Assembly: GCA_937922105.1 (NCBI GenBank)
Contig: CAKZVN010000119.1
Span: 1 to 29,233, forward strand
Length of the DNA: 29,233 nt
Source of the DNA: an uncultured Litorilinea sp.
Lineage (GTDB): Bacteria; Chloroflexota; Anaerolineae; Caldilineales; Caldilineaceae
Reading direction: 5' to 3'
This document shows positions 1 through 7,021 of the stretch, in pieces. The notes beneath the pieces are model-generated. The model was not told the DNA's origin. It worked only from the letters and a program-made list of their open reading frames with translations, and searched no databases. A program made the translations under genes and the position numbers. How positions within the stretch are numbered: the stretch's first letter is position 1; each line of letters starts with the position of its first letter.

Positions 1-1
1 G

Positions 2-18
2 CCCACATTCCGCACCCT
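2..18 (+). repeat. Left terminal inverted repeat of the insertion sequence
   Basis: CCCACATTCCGCACCCT is the exact reverse complement of 1688-1704. It lies 39 bp before the transposase start codon. Confidence 0.93.
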
Positions 19-57
19 CAGTAGCGAGAACGGGGAATATCTGGCAGACTGGGGTGC

Positions 58-1689
58 ATGAACCAGGAAACGAGCTATGAGACACAGCGGATAGACCACT
101 TGGGCATTGTGGCAGGCATCTGCCGGGAGATCGCGCTGGTGGAGCGGATCGACGCCCAGGTCGGCGGGAGTCAACGCAAGGTGAGTTGTGGACAAGCCGT
201 GATGGCGCTGGTGCTCAATGCGCTGGGATTCAGCGGACGGGCGCTCTATCTCATGCCGGAGTACTTGTCCAACAAGCCGGTGGAACTGCTCATCGACGAG
301 GGGTTGACGGCGGCGGACTTCAACGACGATGTGTTGGGGCGGGGGCTGGATGCCCTGTACAGTGCGGGCATAACCGAGGTCTTTGCCGGCGTAGCTGCCC
401 ATGCGCTGCAGGTCTATGGGATCGAGCACCGCTTTGTGCATCTGGACAGCAGCAGCTTCCACCTGCATGGGGTCTATGACAGTGCCGAGCCCGACCAAGA
501 GGCAATCGAAGTGACCCACGGCTATTCACGCGACCACCGCCCGGAACTGAAGCAGGCAGTGGTGCAACTGATCACCAGTCAGGCCTCAGCGTTGCCGGTC
601 TGGTTGGAAGTCTTAAGCGGCAACAGCAGTGACAAGCACGCCTTTCCCGAGATGGTGCGGAACTACTGTCGCCAACTCCAGGAGGATGAGCAGGTTATCT
701 TTGTGATGGACAGCGCCGGCTACAGCGCCGAGAACCTGGCAAGCCTGCAGGGAGTTTCCTGGCTGATGCGGGTGCCGGAGACCATCAGTGCCGCCAAGGA
801 ACTGGTGCGGAGCACAGAACCGGCACAGTTGACGCGCTTGGCCGGGGAGACCTACGGTTGCGAGGTGAGCAGCCGGTACGGGGATGTGGACCAACGCTGG
901 CTGCTGGTCTACTCCCAAGCAGCCTACGACCGGGAACTGGAGGGCTTGGTGCGGCGACAGGCGCGGGAGTTGGCGGACGCCACCAAGGCCTGGCGCAAGG
1001 TATGTCAGCAGGACTTCAATTGTGCGGAGGATGCCCAGGCGGCGCAGCAAGGGTTCAATGCCCGCTGGCGCTACCACCAGGTGCAAGAGGCTCAAGTGAA
1101 CGAAGTATGGCGTCATGCACGACCAGGCCGACCGGCAGCGGGAGAGCAGCCTGCGTTGGTCAAGTACACCCTGCAGGGTGAGTTGGTCGTGGAGGAGAGC
1201 GCACTGATTGAGGCCAGGCGTAGTTTGGGCAAGTTCATCATTGCCACCAACGTTCTAGAGCCGACGTCACTCGCTGCTCCAGAGATGTTGTCCCACTACA
1301 AGGAGCAGGGCGTCGCGGTGGAGCGGGGCTTTCGCTTCCTCAAGGACCCGCTCTTCTTCGCCCACAGTCTCTTTCTCAAGAACCCCCAGCGCATCATGGC
1401 CTTGCTCATGGTCATGGGGTTGGCCTTGCTCGTGTATGCCCTGGCGGAGCGCAAACTACGCCAGGCCCTGACCGAACACGGCGAAACCATCCCCGACCAG
1501 AAGGGCAAACCCACCTCCACTCCCACGCTGCGCCGGGTCTTCCAAATCTTCGAGGGAGTCGATCTGCTCCTTGTGCGCAATCAGGGCCAGGTCGTCTTCA
1601 GGCAAGTGCTCAATCTGCTACCCGTGCATCAGCAAATACTCCGGCTGCTCGGCCCTCATGTCGCTAATTGTTACAGATCGACTGCATAG
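58..1689 (+). CDS. IS1634-family DDE transposase
   Basis: This 543-residue protein has the N-terminal region seen in DUF4277/IS1634 transposases (about residues 10-125), followed by an RNase H-like catalytic core. The probable DDE residues are Asp130 (VHLDSSSFH), Asp218 (VMDSAGYS) and Glu422 in the YKEQGVAVERGFRFLKD stretch, which fits the Y-(2)-R-(3)-E-(6)-K-like signature of IS4-type enzymes. The length is normal and no frameshift or stop interrupts it. The stop codon overlaps the right inverted repeat by two bases. No strong ribosome-binding site precedes the ATG at 58, as is common for transposases. It would catalyse cut-and-paste movement of its own element. Confidence 0.92.
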   Translation: MNQETSYETQRIDHLGIVAGICREIALVERIDAQVGGSQRKVSCGQAVMALVLNALGFSGRALYLMPEYLSNKPVELLIDEGLTAADFNDDVLGRGLDALYSAGITEVFAGVAAHALQVYGIEHRFVHLDSSSFHLHGVYDSAEPDQEAIEVTHGYSRDHRPELKQAVVQLITSQASALPVWLEVLSGNSSDKHAFPEMVRNYCRQLQEDEQVIFVMDSAGYSAENLASLQGVSWLMRVPETISAAKELVRSTEPAQLTRLAGETYGCEVSSRYGDVDQRWLLVYSQAAYDRELEGLVRRQARELADATKAWRKVCQQDFNCAEDAQAAQQGFNARWRYHQVQEAQVNEVWRHARPGRPAAGEQPALVKYTLQGELVVEESALIEARRSLGKFIIATNVLEPTSLAAPEMLSHYKEQGVAVERGFRFLKDPLFFAHSLFLKNPQRIMALLMVMGLALLVYALAERKLRQALTEHGETIPDQKGKPTSTPTLRRVFQIFEGVDLLLVRNQGQVVFRQVLNLLPVHQQILRLLGPHVANCYRSTA

Positions 1690-1704
1690 GGTGCGGAATG
1701 TGGG
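1688..1704 (-). repeat. Right terminal inverted repeat of the insertion sequence
   Basis: AGGGTGCGGAATGTGGG is a perfect inverted copy of bases 2-18. It overlaps the transposase stop codon. The match ends at 1704, because base 1705 does not pair with base 1. Confidence 0.93.
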
Positions 1705-1721
1705 GAGTAGGGAAAGCAAGT

Positions 1722-3353
1722 GTGAACAGCCAACCGACTCAAAACCAACCGACCATCAGCACAGCGGATTTGGCAGACCAGGACTGGACGCTCTCTCTGC
1801 TACGTCCGATCTTGGTGGCGATCATGGCGGTCTGTTTGGTCTTGGCGACGATGGCCTTTGTGCGCCGGCTGGTCCCGGACATCCCCGCTGCGTATACGCT
1901 GTTGCTGGCGGGGATGGGCGCGCTGGCGTCGCTGGTGGGCACCGCGACCACGACCTGGCTGGCTCAGCCGGGCCAACGCGCCAATCGTAGCGCGGGTGTG
2001 CGCGCCGCCGAATTGGCCTTGATGCTGGGGGCTATCCGCATTGCCATCTGGCTCAGCACCGACTCGTGGCCCGGGCTGGAATTCTTTCTGTTGCGCCCCA
2101 TGGACGCCTTGCTGGACGGCTATTTCCTGGTGGCGCTGCTGGTGGTGGGCTTGGCATGGGCTATGTCCACCGCCATGACCGACGACCTGCTGGCGTTGGC
2201 CTTGCAACCCGACGATCTCTACAGCGCGCGCACTTTCCACGACCGTTGGCAGGACACGGCACGCCCGGTCTATACCGACCGCCCGGCGATCCTGCGCCGC
2301 TTTGTGGCGCGCTGGGTCGGCGGGGGCGTCATCTTGGTGCTCCTGGCTGCGGGGTCGCGCTATGACCTGCCCGAAAGCGGCTTTCTGGGCGCCATCCGCC
2401 AGAACATTGACCCCGTTGTCGTCGGCTCCATCATCGTCTACTTTTTGCTGGGGCTGGTGTTGATCAGCCAGGGACAGCTGGCGCTCTTGCGCGCGCGCTG
2501 GACGTTGCAAAAGACCCCCAGCGCGCCCAATATCCTGCGCAACTGGCCCCTCTATGCCCTGGCGCTGCTGCTGGTCGTGGGCATAGTCGCGGCGCTGTTG
2601 CCTCTGGGCGGCACCTTCTACTTGGCGCAAATTCTTACCATCGTCATTTCCACTTTTGTCAACACCATCTTCGAGACCTTCCGCTTCTTCGTCACCTTGC
2701 TCATGCTGCTCATGGCTTGGCTGGGCGGTGAGGCCCCGCCGGAAGCCCCCCCGCCTACGCCCGAACCCCTGACCGAGCTGCTCCCCGAAGTGCCGCCGGA
2801 GGGCGGTTTTGAGTTGCCACCCTGGACCGGCGGCGTCATCTTCTGGGGGCTGATGACCGCGCTCTTGCTCTATGCGGCCTACATTTACCTGAGCGGCAAG
2901 GGCACCGGGTTCGGCTGGGCGCGTCGCCTGTGGGAGATGATCCGGCTGCGCTGGTTGACGCTCTTCGGCGCCTACCAAAACTGGCAGGCCGAGCGTCGCC
3001 GCGCCCGAGCAGAGCGGTTGGCTGCGGCGTTGGCGGCGGGCAAAACCGACGGCTTGCCGGGCTGGTTGCGCCTGCGCGGGTTGGACCCGGACCGCCAAAT
3101 CCGCTACTTTTATTTTTCGCTGCTCCATCGCGCCGAGGAAGCCGGGATGCCGCGCCAGGGCGCGGAGACGCCGCTCCACTACGCGCCGCGTTTGGCCGAA
3201 CGGTTGCATGCCGACGACGACGGTCGCCACGCCATCGAAGAATTGACGGAGGCCTTTGTCCAGGTACGCTATGCGGGCGAGCATGTCGCCCCCAGTCGCG
3301 TGCAACAACTCAAGCAGGTGTGGCAGCAAGTGCGACGGTTACTGCGATTGTAG
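1722..3353 (+). CDS. Membrane protein with C-terminal DUF4129-like domain
   Basis: About 543 residues with several hydrophobic segments in the N-terminal two thirds, a proline/glutamate-rich loop near residues 338-365, another hydrophobic segment, and a charged C-terminal domain. That domain contains the RYFYFSLLHRAEEAG...ETPLHYAPRL pattern typical of DUF4129, which usually accompanies transglutaminase-like, MoxR ATPase and DUF58 genes. None of these partners is visible here, because the insertion sequence sits immediately upstream. The GTG at 1722 was chosen because a purine-rich stretch (GGAAAG, 1711-1716) precedes it and because the in-frame TTG at 1668 lies inside the insertion sequence. 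The first few original codons could have been replaced by the insertion. The biochemical function is unknown. Confidence 0.72.
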   Translation: MNSQPTQNQPTISTADLADQDWTLSLLRPILVAIMAVCLVLATMAFVRRLVPDIPAAYTLLLAGMGALASLVGTATTTWLAQPGQRANRSAGVRAAELALMLGAIRIAIWLSTDSWPGLEFFLLRPMDALLDGYFLVALLVVGLAWAMSTAMTDDLLALALQPDDLYSARTFHDRWQDTARPVYTDRPAILRRFVARWVGGGVILVLLAAGSRYDLPESGFLGAIRQNIDPVVVGSIIVYFLLGLVLISQGQLALLRARWTLQKTPSAPNILRNWPLYALALLLVVGIVAALLPLGGTFYLAQILTIVISTFVNTIFETFRFFVTLLMLLMAWLGGEAPPEAPPPTPEPLTELLPEVPPEGGFELPPWTGGVIFWGLMTALLLYAAYIYLSGKGTGFGWARRLWEMIRLRWLTLFGAYQNWQAERRRARAERLAAALAAGKTDGLPGWLRLRGLDPDRQIRYFYFSLLHRAEEAGMPRQGAETPLHYAPRLAERLHADDDGRHAIEELTEAFVQVRYAGEHVAPSRVQQLKQVWQQVRRLLRL

Positions 3354-3383
3354 GAAATTGCACAAAGCGCCAAAAATTTTTCC

Positions 3384-3412
3384 TTGACGCCCCTCTGGGG
3401 GGCTGCTATAAT
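3384..3412 (+). promoter_or_regulatory. Strong sigma-70 promoter for rpsA
   Basis: TTGACG (3384-3389), a 17-bp spacer and a perfect TATAAT (3407-3412). This is the best consensus promoter in the window. The start of transcription is expected near 3419, about 260 nt before the S1 start codon, so the transcript has a long leader. Confidence 0.85.
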
Positions 3413-3508
3413 TCGTAGTACTGGACAAGCCTTGTGGCGCGGGCGTGACCTGTTCACCGAATCCACACGCGACCCCAAAGCGACCAGCGCAACCGTTGCC
3501 TGCCAGGT

Positions 3509-3525
3509 AAGGCGCAAATCGCCTT
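3509..3525 (+). promoter_or_regulatory. Leader hairpin 1 of rpsA
   Basis: AAGGCG (3509-3514) and CGCCTT (3520-3525) form a perfect stem with a 5-nt loop, extendable by a G-U and a G-C pair. It lies inside the predicted untranslated leader of rpsA and has no T-run, so it is not a terminator. Confidence 0.5.
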
Positions 3526-3586
3526 GCAGCACTCCGGCGGATACGGTTCACCCGGTGCGGTGCTTACAGACTTTGCACAGATCGGG

Positions 3587-3609
3587 CGTGCATTGTAAAG
3601 CAATGCACG
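3587..3609 (+). promoter_or_regulatory. Leader hairpin 2 of rpsA
   Basis: CGTGCATTG (3587-3595) and CAATGCACG (3601-3609) form a perfect 9-bp stem with a TAAAG loop, 70 nt before the S1 start. No T-run follows. In other bacteria S1 represses its own mRNA through leader structure, and this element could play a similar role here; that is inference. Confidence 0.55.
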
Positions 3610-3678
3610 TACCCGTCGCGGTCCGCTAAGCAATCTACTTATTGATGAAGGTACCAACTCTTGCGGAGCAACTCTACG

Positions 3679-4911
3679 ATGGCAGACGCGGAACAATTCA
3701 ATGTCGAGATGGACGACGCGCGCGGCCAGAACAAGTCCCAACAAGAATCCGACCTGGAACTGTTCGAGCAATACTTGGAACAGGATCTCGACCTCGACTT
3801 GCCGGGGCGCGGCGATCTGCGCGAAGGGGTGATCGTAGAGATTCGACCCTCCGAACTCCTCGTCAACGTGGGCAGCAAACGGGACGGTGTTGTCCCCCAA
3901 TCGGACTTGGCGCGCCTAGACCAGGAGTTTGTCAAGAGCCTGCGCGAAGGACAGACAGTAGACGTCGTCGTGGCCCGCCAACCGGACGATGATGGCGTCT
4001 TTGTCCTCAGCATGGCTGATGCGCTGCAACAGCGCGACTGGGTGCGCGCCCAAGAGTTGTTGGAGAGCGGCGAGATCACTACCCATCGCGTCGTCGGCTA
4101 CAACAAGGGCGGCTTGACGGTGGAGTTCAACCACCTGCGCGGCTTTGTGCCCGCCTCCCATATCGTGGACATGCCCCGCAACCTGTCGGAAGAGCAGCGC
4201 CGCGCCGAGTTGGAAACGCGCATCGGGCAGATGATGCGCCTTAAGGTCATCGAGGTGGAGCGCCGCCGCCGCCGCCTGGTCATGTCCGAATCGCTCGCCG
4301 AGCGCGAATACCAGGCCCAGCGCCGTGAGGAACTCTTCCAGAAGCTCAATGTGGGCGATATCATCCACGGTGAGGTACGCAGCCTGCGCCCCTTTGGCGC
4401 CTTTGTGGACATCGGCGGCGCCGACGGGTTGCTGCATGTCAGTGAAATCGGCTGGTCCAACATCAACCACCCGCGCGAGGCGCTGGAAGTCGGTCAAAAG
4501 ATTGACGTGCAAGTCATTCGTATTGACCCGGAAAATCAGCGCATTGCGCTCAGCCGCAAGCGGCTGCTCGCCAACCCGTGGGATTCGGTGGAAGAGCGCT
4601 ACAAGCCGGGCGACATCGTGCCCGCCACTGTCACCCGCATCGTAGACTTCGGCGCCTTTGCCGAGTTGGAGCCGGGGATCGAGGGGCTGATCCACATCAG
4701 CGAGTTGGCGGACATCTCCGTCGCGGAGCCGCTGAAGACCATCCGCGTGGGGGATAAAATTCTGGCTAAGGTGCTGCGCGTCGACCGCCGCCGCCAGCGC
4801 GTCGGTTTGAGCCTGCGCCAGGCCGAAAGTGGCCCCCCTGCCGCTGGGGCCGACTGGACCATCGGCGAGCCGGAATCCAAAGATGATGCAAGCCGGGGCA
4901 GCGCCGGCTAG
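3679..4911 (+). CDS. rpsA: 30S ribosomal protein S1
   Basis: A 410-residue protein with four S1 RNA-binding (OB-fold) repeats, near residues 47-115, 131-196, 222-292 and 308-379. Repeats 3 and 4 carry the classic motifs FGAFVDIGGADGLLHVSEI and FGAFAELEPGIEGLIHISEL. A short acidic N-terminus precedes repeat 1. Four repeats is the usual arrangement outside the Proteobacteria, where six is the norm. S1 helps the 30S subunit bind and unfold mRNA. The ATG at 3679 was chosen because GGAG lies 10 nt upstream and the S1-type N-terminus begins here; an in-frame TTG at 3661 is less likely. It is expressed from the strong promoter at 3384-3412 through a long structured leader, with rpsU and infA downstream. 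Confidence 0.95.
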   Translation: MADAEQFNVEMDDARGQNKSQQESDLELFEQYLEQDLDLDLPGRGDLREGVIVEIRPSELLVNVGSKRDGVVPQSDLARLDQEFVKSLREGQTVDVVVARQPDDDGVFVLSMADALQQRDWVRAQELLESGEITTHRVVGYNKGGLTVEFNHLRGFVPASHIVDMPRNLSEEQRRAELETRIGQMMRLKVIEVERRRRRLVMSESLAEREYQAQRREELFQKLNVGDIIHGEVRSLRPFGAFVDIGGADGLLHVSEIGWSNINHPREALEVGQKIDVQVIRIDPENQRIALSRKRLLANPWDSVEERYKPGDIVPATVTRIVDFGAFAELEPGIEGLIHISELADISVAEPLKTIRVGDKILAKVLRVDRRRQRVGLSLRQAESGPPAAGADWTIGEPESKDDASRGSAG

Positions 4912-4956
4912 TTACAACGCGGCAGAACATCATAATCGAGACACGCCCCGCATAGT

Positions 4957-4985
4957 TTGCCCACCGGTGTCAAAACCAGTATACT
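4957..4985 (+). promoter_or_regulatory. Probable promoter for rpsU overlapping a long palindrome
   Basis: TTGCCC (4957-4962), a 17-bp spacer and TATACT (4980-4985). The -10 box lies inside the left arm of the 15-bp inverted repeat at 4973-5010, so a protein bound to the repeat would cover the promoter. Transcription would start near 4992, about 120 nt before rpsU. Confidence 0.5.
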
Positions 4986-5010
4986 CTTTATGTTGAGAGT
5001 ATACTGGTTT
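4973..5010 (+). promoter_or_regulatory. Perfect 15-bp inverted repeat between rpsA and rpsU
   Basis: AAACCAGTATACTCT (4973-4987) and AGAGTATACTGGTTT (4996-5010) are perfect complements separated by 8 nt. Each arm itself contains the 8-bp palindrome AGTATACT, so the DNA presents two copies of one symmetric site. It can be read as a paired operator or as an RNA hairpin. It is AT-rich and followed by TTTATGATGTTGT rather than a pure T-run, so termination of rpsA is possible but not well supported. Confidence 0.6.
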
Positions 5011-5111
5011 ATGATGTTGTCTGCCGGTGATAGGTCTTGCGTGCGCCGGCGGCAACAGCCTGCGACGGGCCGGGGCGTCGCCTGATTTACAGCAGAGAGG
5101 GGGTGAAATCC

Positions 5112-5306
5112 ATGAGCGTAGAATTGCGCAGCGGCGAAAGCCAAGAAAGCATTCTGAAGCGCTTCCGCAAAGCCGTGGCGGAAGCACGCATTTTGCCCAT
5201 TGTCCGGCAAAAGCGTTGGTTCACCTCCAAGAGCGAGGTCAAGCGCATCAAGCGCCAGAAGGCGATTCGCAAGTCCCAGCGCGTGAATGTACGGCGCGGG
5301 GGCTAA
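5112..5306 (+). CDS. rpsU: 30S ribosomal protein bS21
   Basis: A 64-residue, strongly basic protein with the bS21 pattern: an N-terminal VELRSGESQESILKRFRKAV-type segment, then a helical basic tail rich in Arg and Lys (KRIKRQKAIRKSQR). S21 sits on the 30S platform near the 16S rRNA 3' end and aids initiation. The ATG at 5112 is preceded by GAGAGGGGGTGA, a strong ribosome-binding site; the longer open frame from 5037 lacks family similarity in its extra residues. It lies between rpsA and infA and may have its own promoter (4957-4985). Confidence 0.93.
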   Translation: MSVELRSGESQESILKRFRKAVAEARILPIVRQKRWFTSKSEVKRIKRQKAIRKSQRVNVRRGG

Positions 5307-5374
5307 GTTTAGAGCCGGCGCATCGTGCCCGCAGTGAGGGCGCGGTCCATCCATTTAAGCGGTGTTACGCGATT

Positions 5375-5417
5375 CTCACACCTTCCTGGAAGCCCAGAGC
5401 TTTCAGGAAGGTGTGAG
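5375..5417 (+). promoter_or_regulatory. 19-bp hairpin in the rpsU-infA interval
   Basis: CTCACACCTTCCTG (5375-5388) pairs perfectly with CAGGAAGGTGTGAG (5404-5417). The stem continues through GAAGC/GCTTT with one G-U pair, giving about 19 bp closed by a CCAGA loop. No T-run follows, so it is not a standard intrinsic terminator. It ends 42 nt before the infA start and could control mRNA processing or stability, or act as an operator. Confidence 0.65.
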
Positions 5418-5459
5418 CGAGACTGCGTACTATGCCGATTGAATTCAGAACGGAGTTTC

Positions 5460-5681
5460 ATGTCTTCCGAAGAAACCATAACCCTTGAAGGTAAAATCGT
5501 TGACACCTTGCCCAACGCCATGTTCCGTGTGGAGTTGGAAAACGGACATACGGTGCTGGCTTACCTGTCGGGCAAGATGCGTAAGTACTACATTCGCGTC
5601 TTGCTAGGAGACAAGGTGAAGGTGGAAATGAGTCCCTACGACCTGACGCGTGGACGCATCACCTATCGTTATCGCAATTAG
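5460..5681 (+). CDS. infA: Translation initiation factor IF-1
   Basis: A 73-residue OB-fold protein with the full IF-1 pattern: an N-terminal EETITLEGKIVDTLPNAMFRV-like strand, the LENGHTVLAYLSGKMRK segment and the C-terminal SPYDLTRGRITYRYR. IF-1 binds the ribosomal A site during initiation. The ATG at 5460 follows CGGAG (5451-5455) and gives the normal family length. In-frame sequence further upstream covers the hairpin at 5375-5417 and does not resemble IF-1. An intrinsic terminator follows. Confidence 0.96.
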   Translation: MSSEETITLEGKIVDTLPNAMFRVELENGHTVLAYLSGKMRKYYIRVLLGDKVKVEMSPYDLTRGRITYRYRN

Positions 5682-5753
5682 GTGTGGCGCGCCTGGGCTG
5701 CGCCGGTGATTTGGCGCAACGGTTCTCTTTTGCCCAGGGAGGAGACCCAAACG

Positions 5754-5792
5754 GCCCAACAGGAGGAAGATTCTTCCACGGTTGGGCTTTTT
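5754..5792 (+). terminator. Intrinsic terminator after infA
   Basis: GCCCAAC (5754-5760) pairs with GTTGGGC (5781-5787), and an inner GGAAGA/TCTTCC pairing extends the stem. TTTTT (5788-5792) follows. The neighbouring Nudix gene ends from the other side at 5808. Confidence 0.85.
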
Positions 5793-5807
5793 GATTGGCG
5801 CGCGGCG

Positions 5808-6308
5808 CTAGGCTTGTCCGGCGAGATAGAGCGCAATAGCCCGCTGGGCAGTCTCGCGCTCTGCCGGAAAGGTGAGGAGGTTGGGCGCTTGGTGTAAGTC
5901 GGCCCAGAACGGACGGAAACTTGCCACGTCTGCGGGCGGACGGGGAACTTGCCCGTTTCCTTCCAAACGCATGAGGTAGTAATGTTCCGTGCGCCGATAG
6001 TGATGGTCGCGGTAGTCGAATTCCACCACGCGGCTTCCCAGATCGGCGACGATGGCGAGTTGGGCATAGCCCGTTTCCTCGATTGTCTCGCGCAGGGCAG
6101 CCTCGGCATGAGTTTCACCGGGGTCCACGTGTCCTTTGGGCAGGCGTACTTCGCGGCGCGTGGGTCGGTCCAATAGCAGCAAGCGCCCCTCGTGGATGAC
6201 AACGCCCCCTGCGGCTACATATTCCACCACAGGAAGTGAAACCGTGGGCCGCGAGGGAGCCGGTTGAGCCGCAGACGGGTGTAAATGCGGCGAGGCATTG
6301 AGGTCCAT
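5808..6308 (-). CDS. Nudix hydrolase
   Basis: A 166-residue protein with a complete Nudix box (GHVDPGETHAEAALRETIEE followed by TGY), matching GX5EX7REUXEEXGU. The box supplies the metal-binding glutamates for cleavage of a nucleoside-diphosphate bond. The first 27 residues are Pro/Ala-rich and probably disordered. The fold is close to diadenosine-polyphosphate or MutT-like enzymes, but the substrate cannot be read from the sequence. The gene lies 11 nt downstream of the DtxR-family regulator on the same strand, so the two are probably co-transcribed. The ribosome-binding site is weak and lies around the regulator's stop codon, suggesting translational coupling. Confidence 0.88.
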   Translation of the reverse strand: MDLNASPHLHPSAAQPAPSRPTVSLPVVEYVAAGGVVIHEGRLLLLDRPTRREVRLPKGHVDPGETHAEAALRETIEETGYAQLAIVADLGSRVVEFDYRDHHYRRTEHYYLMRLEGNGQVPRPPADVASFRPFWADLHQAPNLLTFPAERETAQRAIALYLAGQA

Positions 6309-6319
6309 GGGGATCTCAC

Positions 6320-7021
6320 TCAGTCAACGGGGCACACGTAGAGTTTGTCAGCCAGTTCGCTGCCCAGAATCTGGCGCGCGGCAAACCCGGCATCGCCATT
6401 GGTAAGGTTGAGCAGTTCCAACGTGACCGGGCCGTTGAAGGGCGCCACATCTACCAAGCGCACCTCGCGGCCCAACGTGAGTTTGAGCTGACTCAAATAG
6501 CGCAGAATGCTCGGCTCATTCGTGTCGACACGACGCAGGATCCCCTCTTGACCGGGCTGGAGCCAGGTCACCGGCAGCAAAAATTCTTGCGGCATGGTGC
6601 CGTCTTTGCGCGGGATGGGATCACCGTGGGGGCAATGGGTGGGATAGTTGCACAGGCGGTCTATGCGGTCTTCAAAGGCGGCGCTGATGGCGTGTTCCAG
6701 CCGATGCGCTTCCAGCGCGACCTGGTCCCAGGTGAAGCCCATCACCTCGACAAGGAACACTTCCAGGAGCCGGTGGCGGCGGATCAGTTGAAGCGCAGCC
6801 AGCCGACCTTGCTCGGTAAGCGTCACCCCGTCCAACGAGGAACGCTCCACAAAGCCGGAGTCTTGCAGGCGCTTGAGCATACTGCTGGCAGCCGGCGGGG
6901 AGACGCGCATCGCCTCTGCCAATGCGCCGGTGGTAACGCGGTCTTGGCGCTCCGCCAGTTTATAGATGGCAGCCAGATACTCCAGCATGCCATCCGTGGT
7001 CAGCCCACAAAAAGTTTGCAT
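6320..7021 (-). CDS. DtxR/MntR-family metal-dependent transcriptional regulator
   Basis: A 233-residue protein with an N-terminal winged helix (residues about 9-70; recognition helix SPPAASSMLKRLQDSGFVE), a metal-binding and dimerisation domain (about 71-145) with the CPHGDPIP segment, and a C-terminal FeoA/SH3-like domain. Family ligands seen are His83 and Glu87 (RRHRLLEVF) and Glu109-His110 (HRLEH). The position of DtxR Cys102 or MntR Glu99 is His106, and the DtxR His98 position is Ala, so the metal preference (Fe or Mn) cannot be assigned. Such proteins repress metal uptake genes when metal-loaded. On the minus strand a possible promoter is TTGCAT-17-CAAAAT in the 7055-7095 region. Confidence 0.88.
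   Translation of the reverse strand: MQTFCGLTTDGMLEYLAAIYKLAERQDRVTTGALAEAMRVSPPAASSMLKRLQDSGFVERSSLDGVTLTEQGRLAALQLIRRHRLLEVFLVEVMGFTWDQVALEAHRLEHAISAAFEDRIDRLCNYPTHCPHGDPIPRKDGTMPQEFLLPVTWLQPGQEGILRRVDTNEPSILRYLSQLKLTLGREVRLVDVAPFNGPVTLELLNLTNGDAGFAARQILGSELADKLYVCPVD

Larger units (their letters stand above)
2..1704 (+). mobile_element. Complete IS1634-type insertion sequence
   Basis: A 1703-bp element bounded by perfect 17-bp terminal inverted repeats (2-18 and 1688-1704), carrying a single intact transposase gene that fills almost the whole length. The size, one-gene layout and transposase type agree with the IS1634 group of the IS4-like DDE elements. The left flank is one base from the window edge, so the target-site duplication cannot be checked. 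The frame and both ends are intact, so it may still be active or have arrived recently. Its right end lies 17 bp before the predicted start of the next gene. Confidence 0.9.

Noticed and set aside
1800..3329. 509-codon minus-strand frame opposite the DUF4129 gene
   Set aside because: Low-complexity Gln/Arg/His-rich translation typical of a shadow frame. The + strand gene has membrane helices and a domain match.
4973..5010. Reading the palindrome as a standard terminator of rpsA
   Set aside because: The stem is AT-rich and no uninterrupted T-run follows on the + strand. An operator or regulatory hairpin is at least as likely, so it was listed as regulatory.
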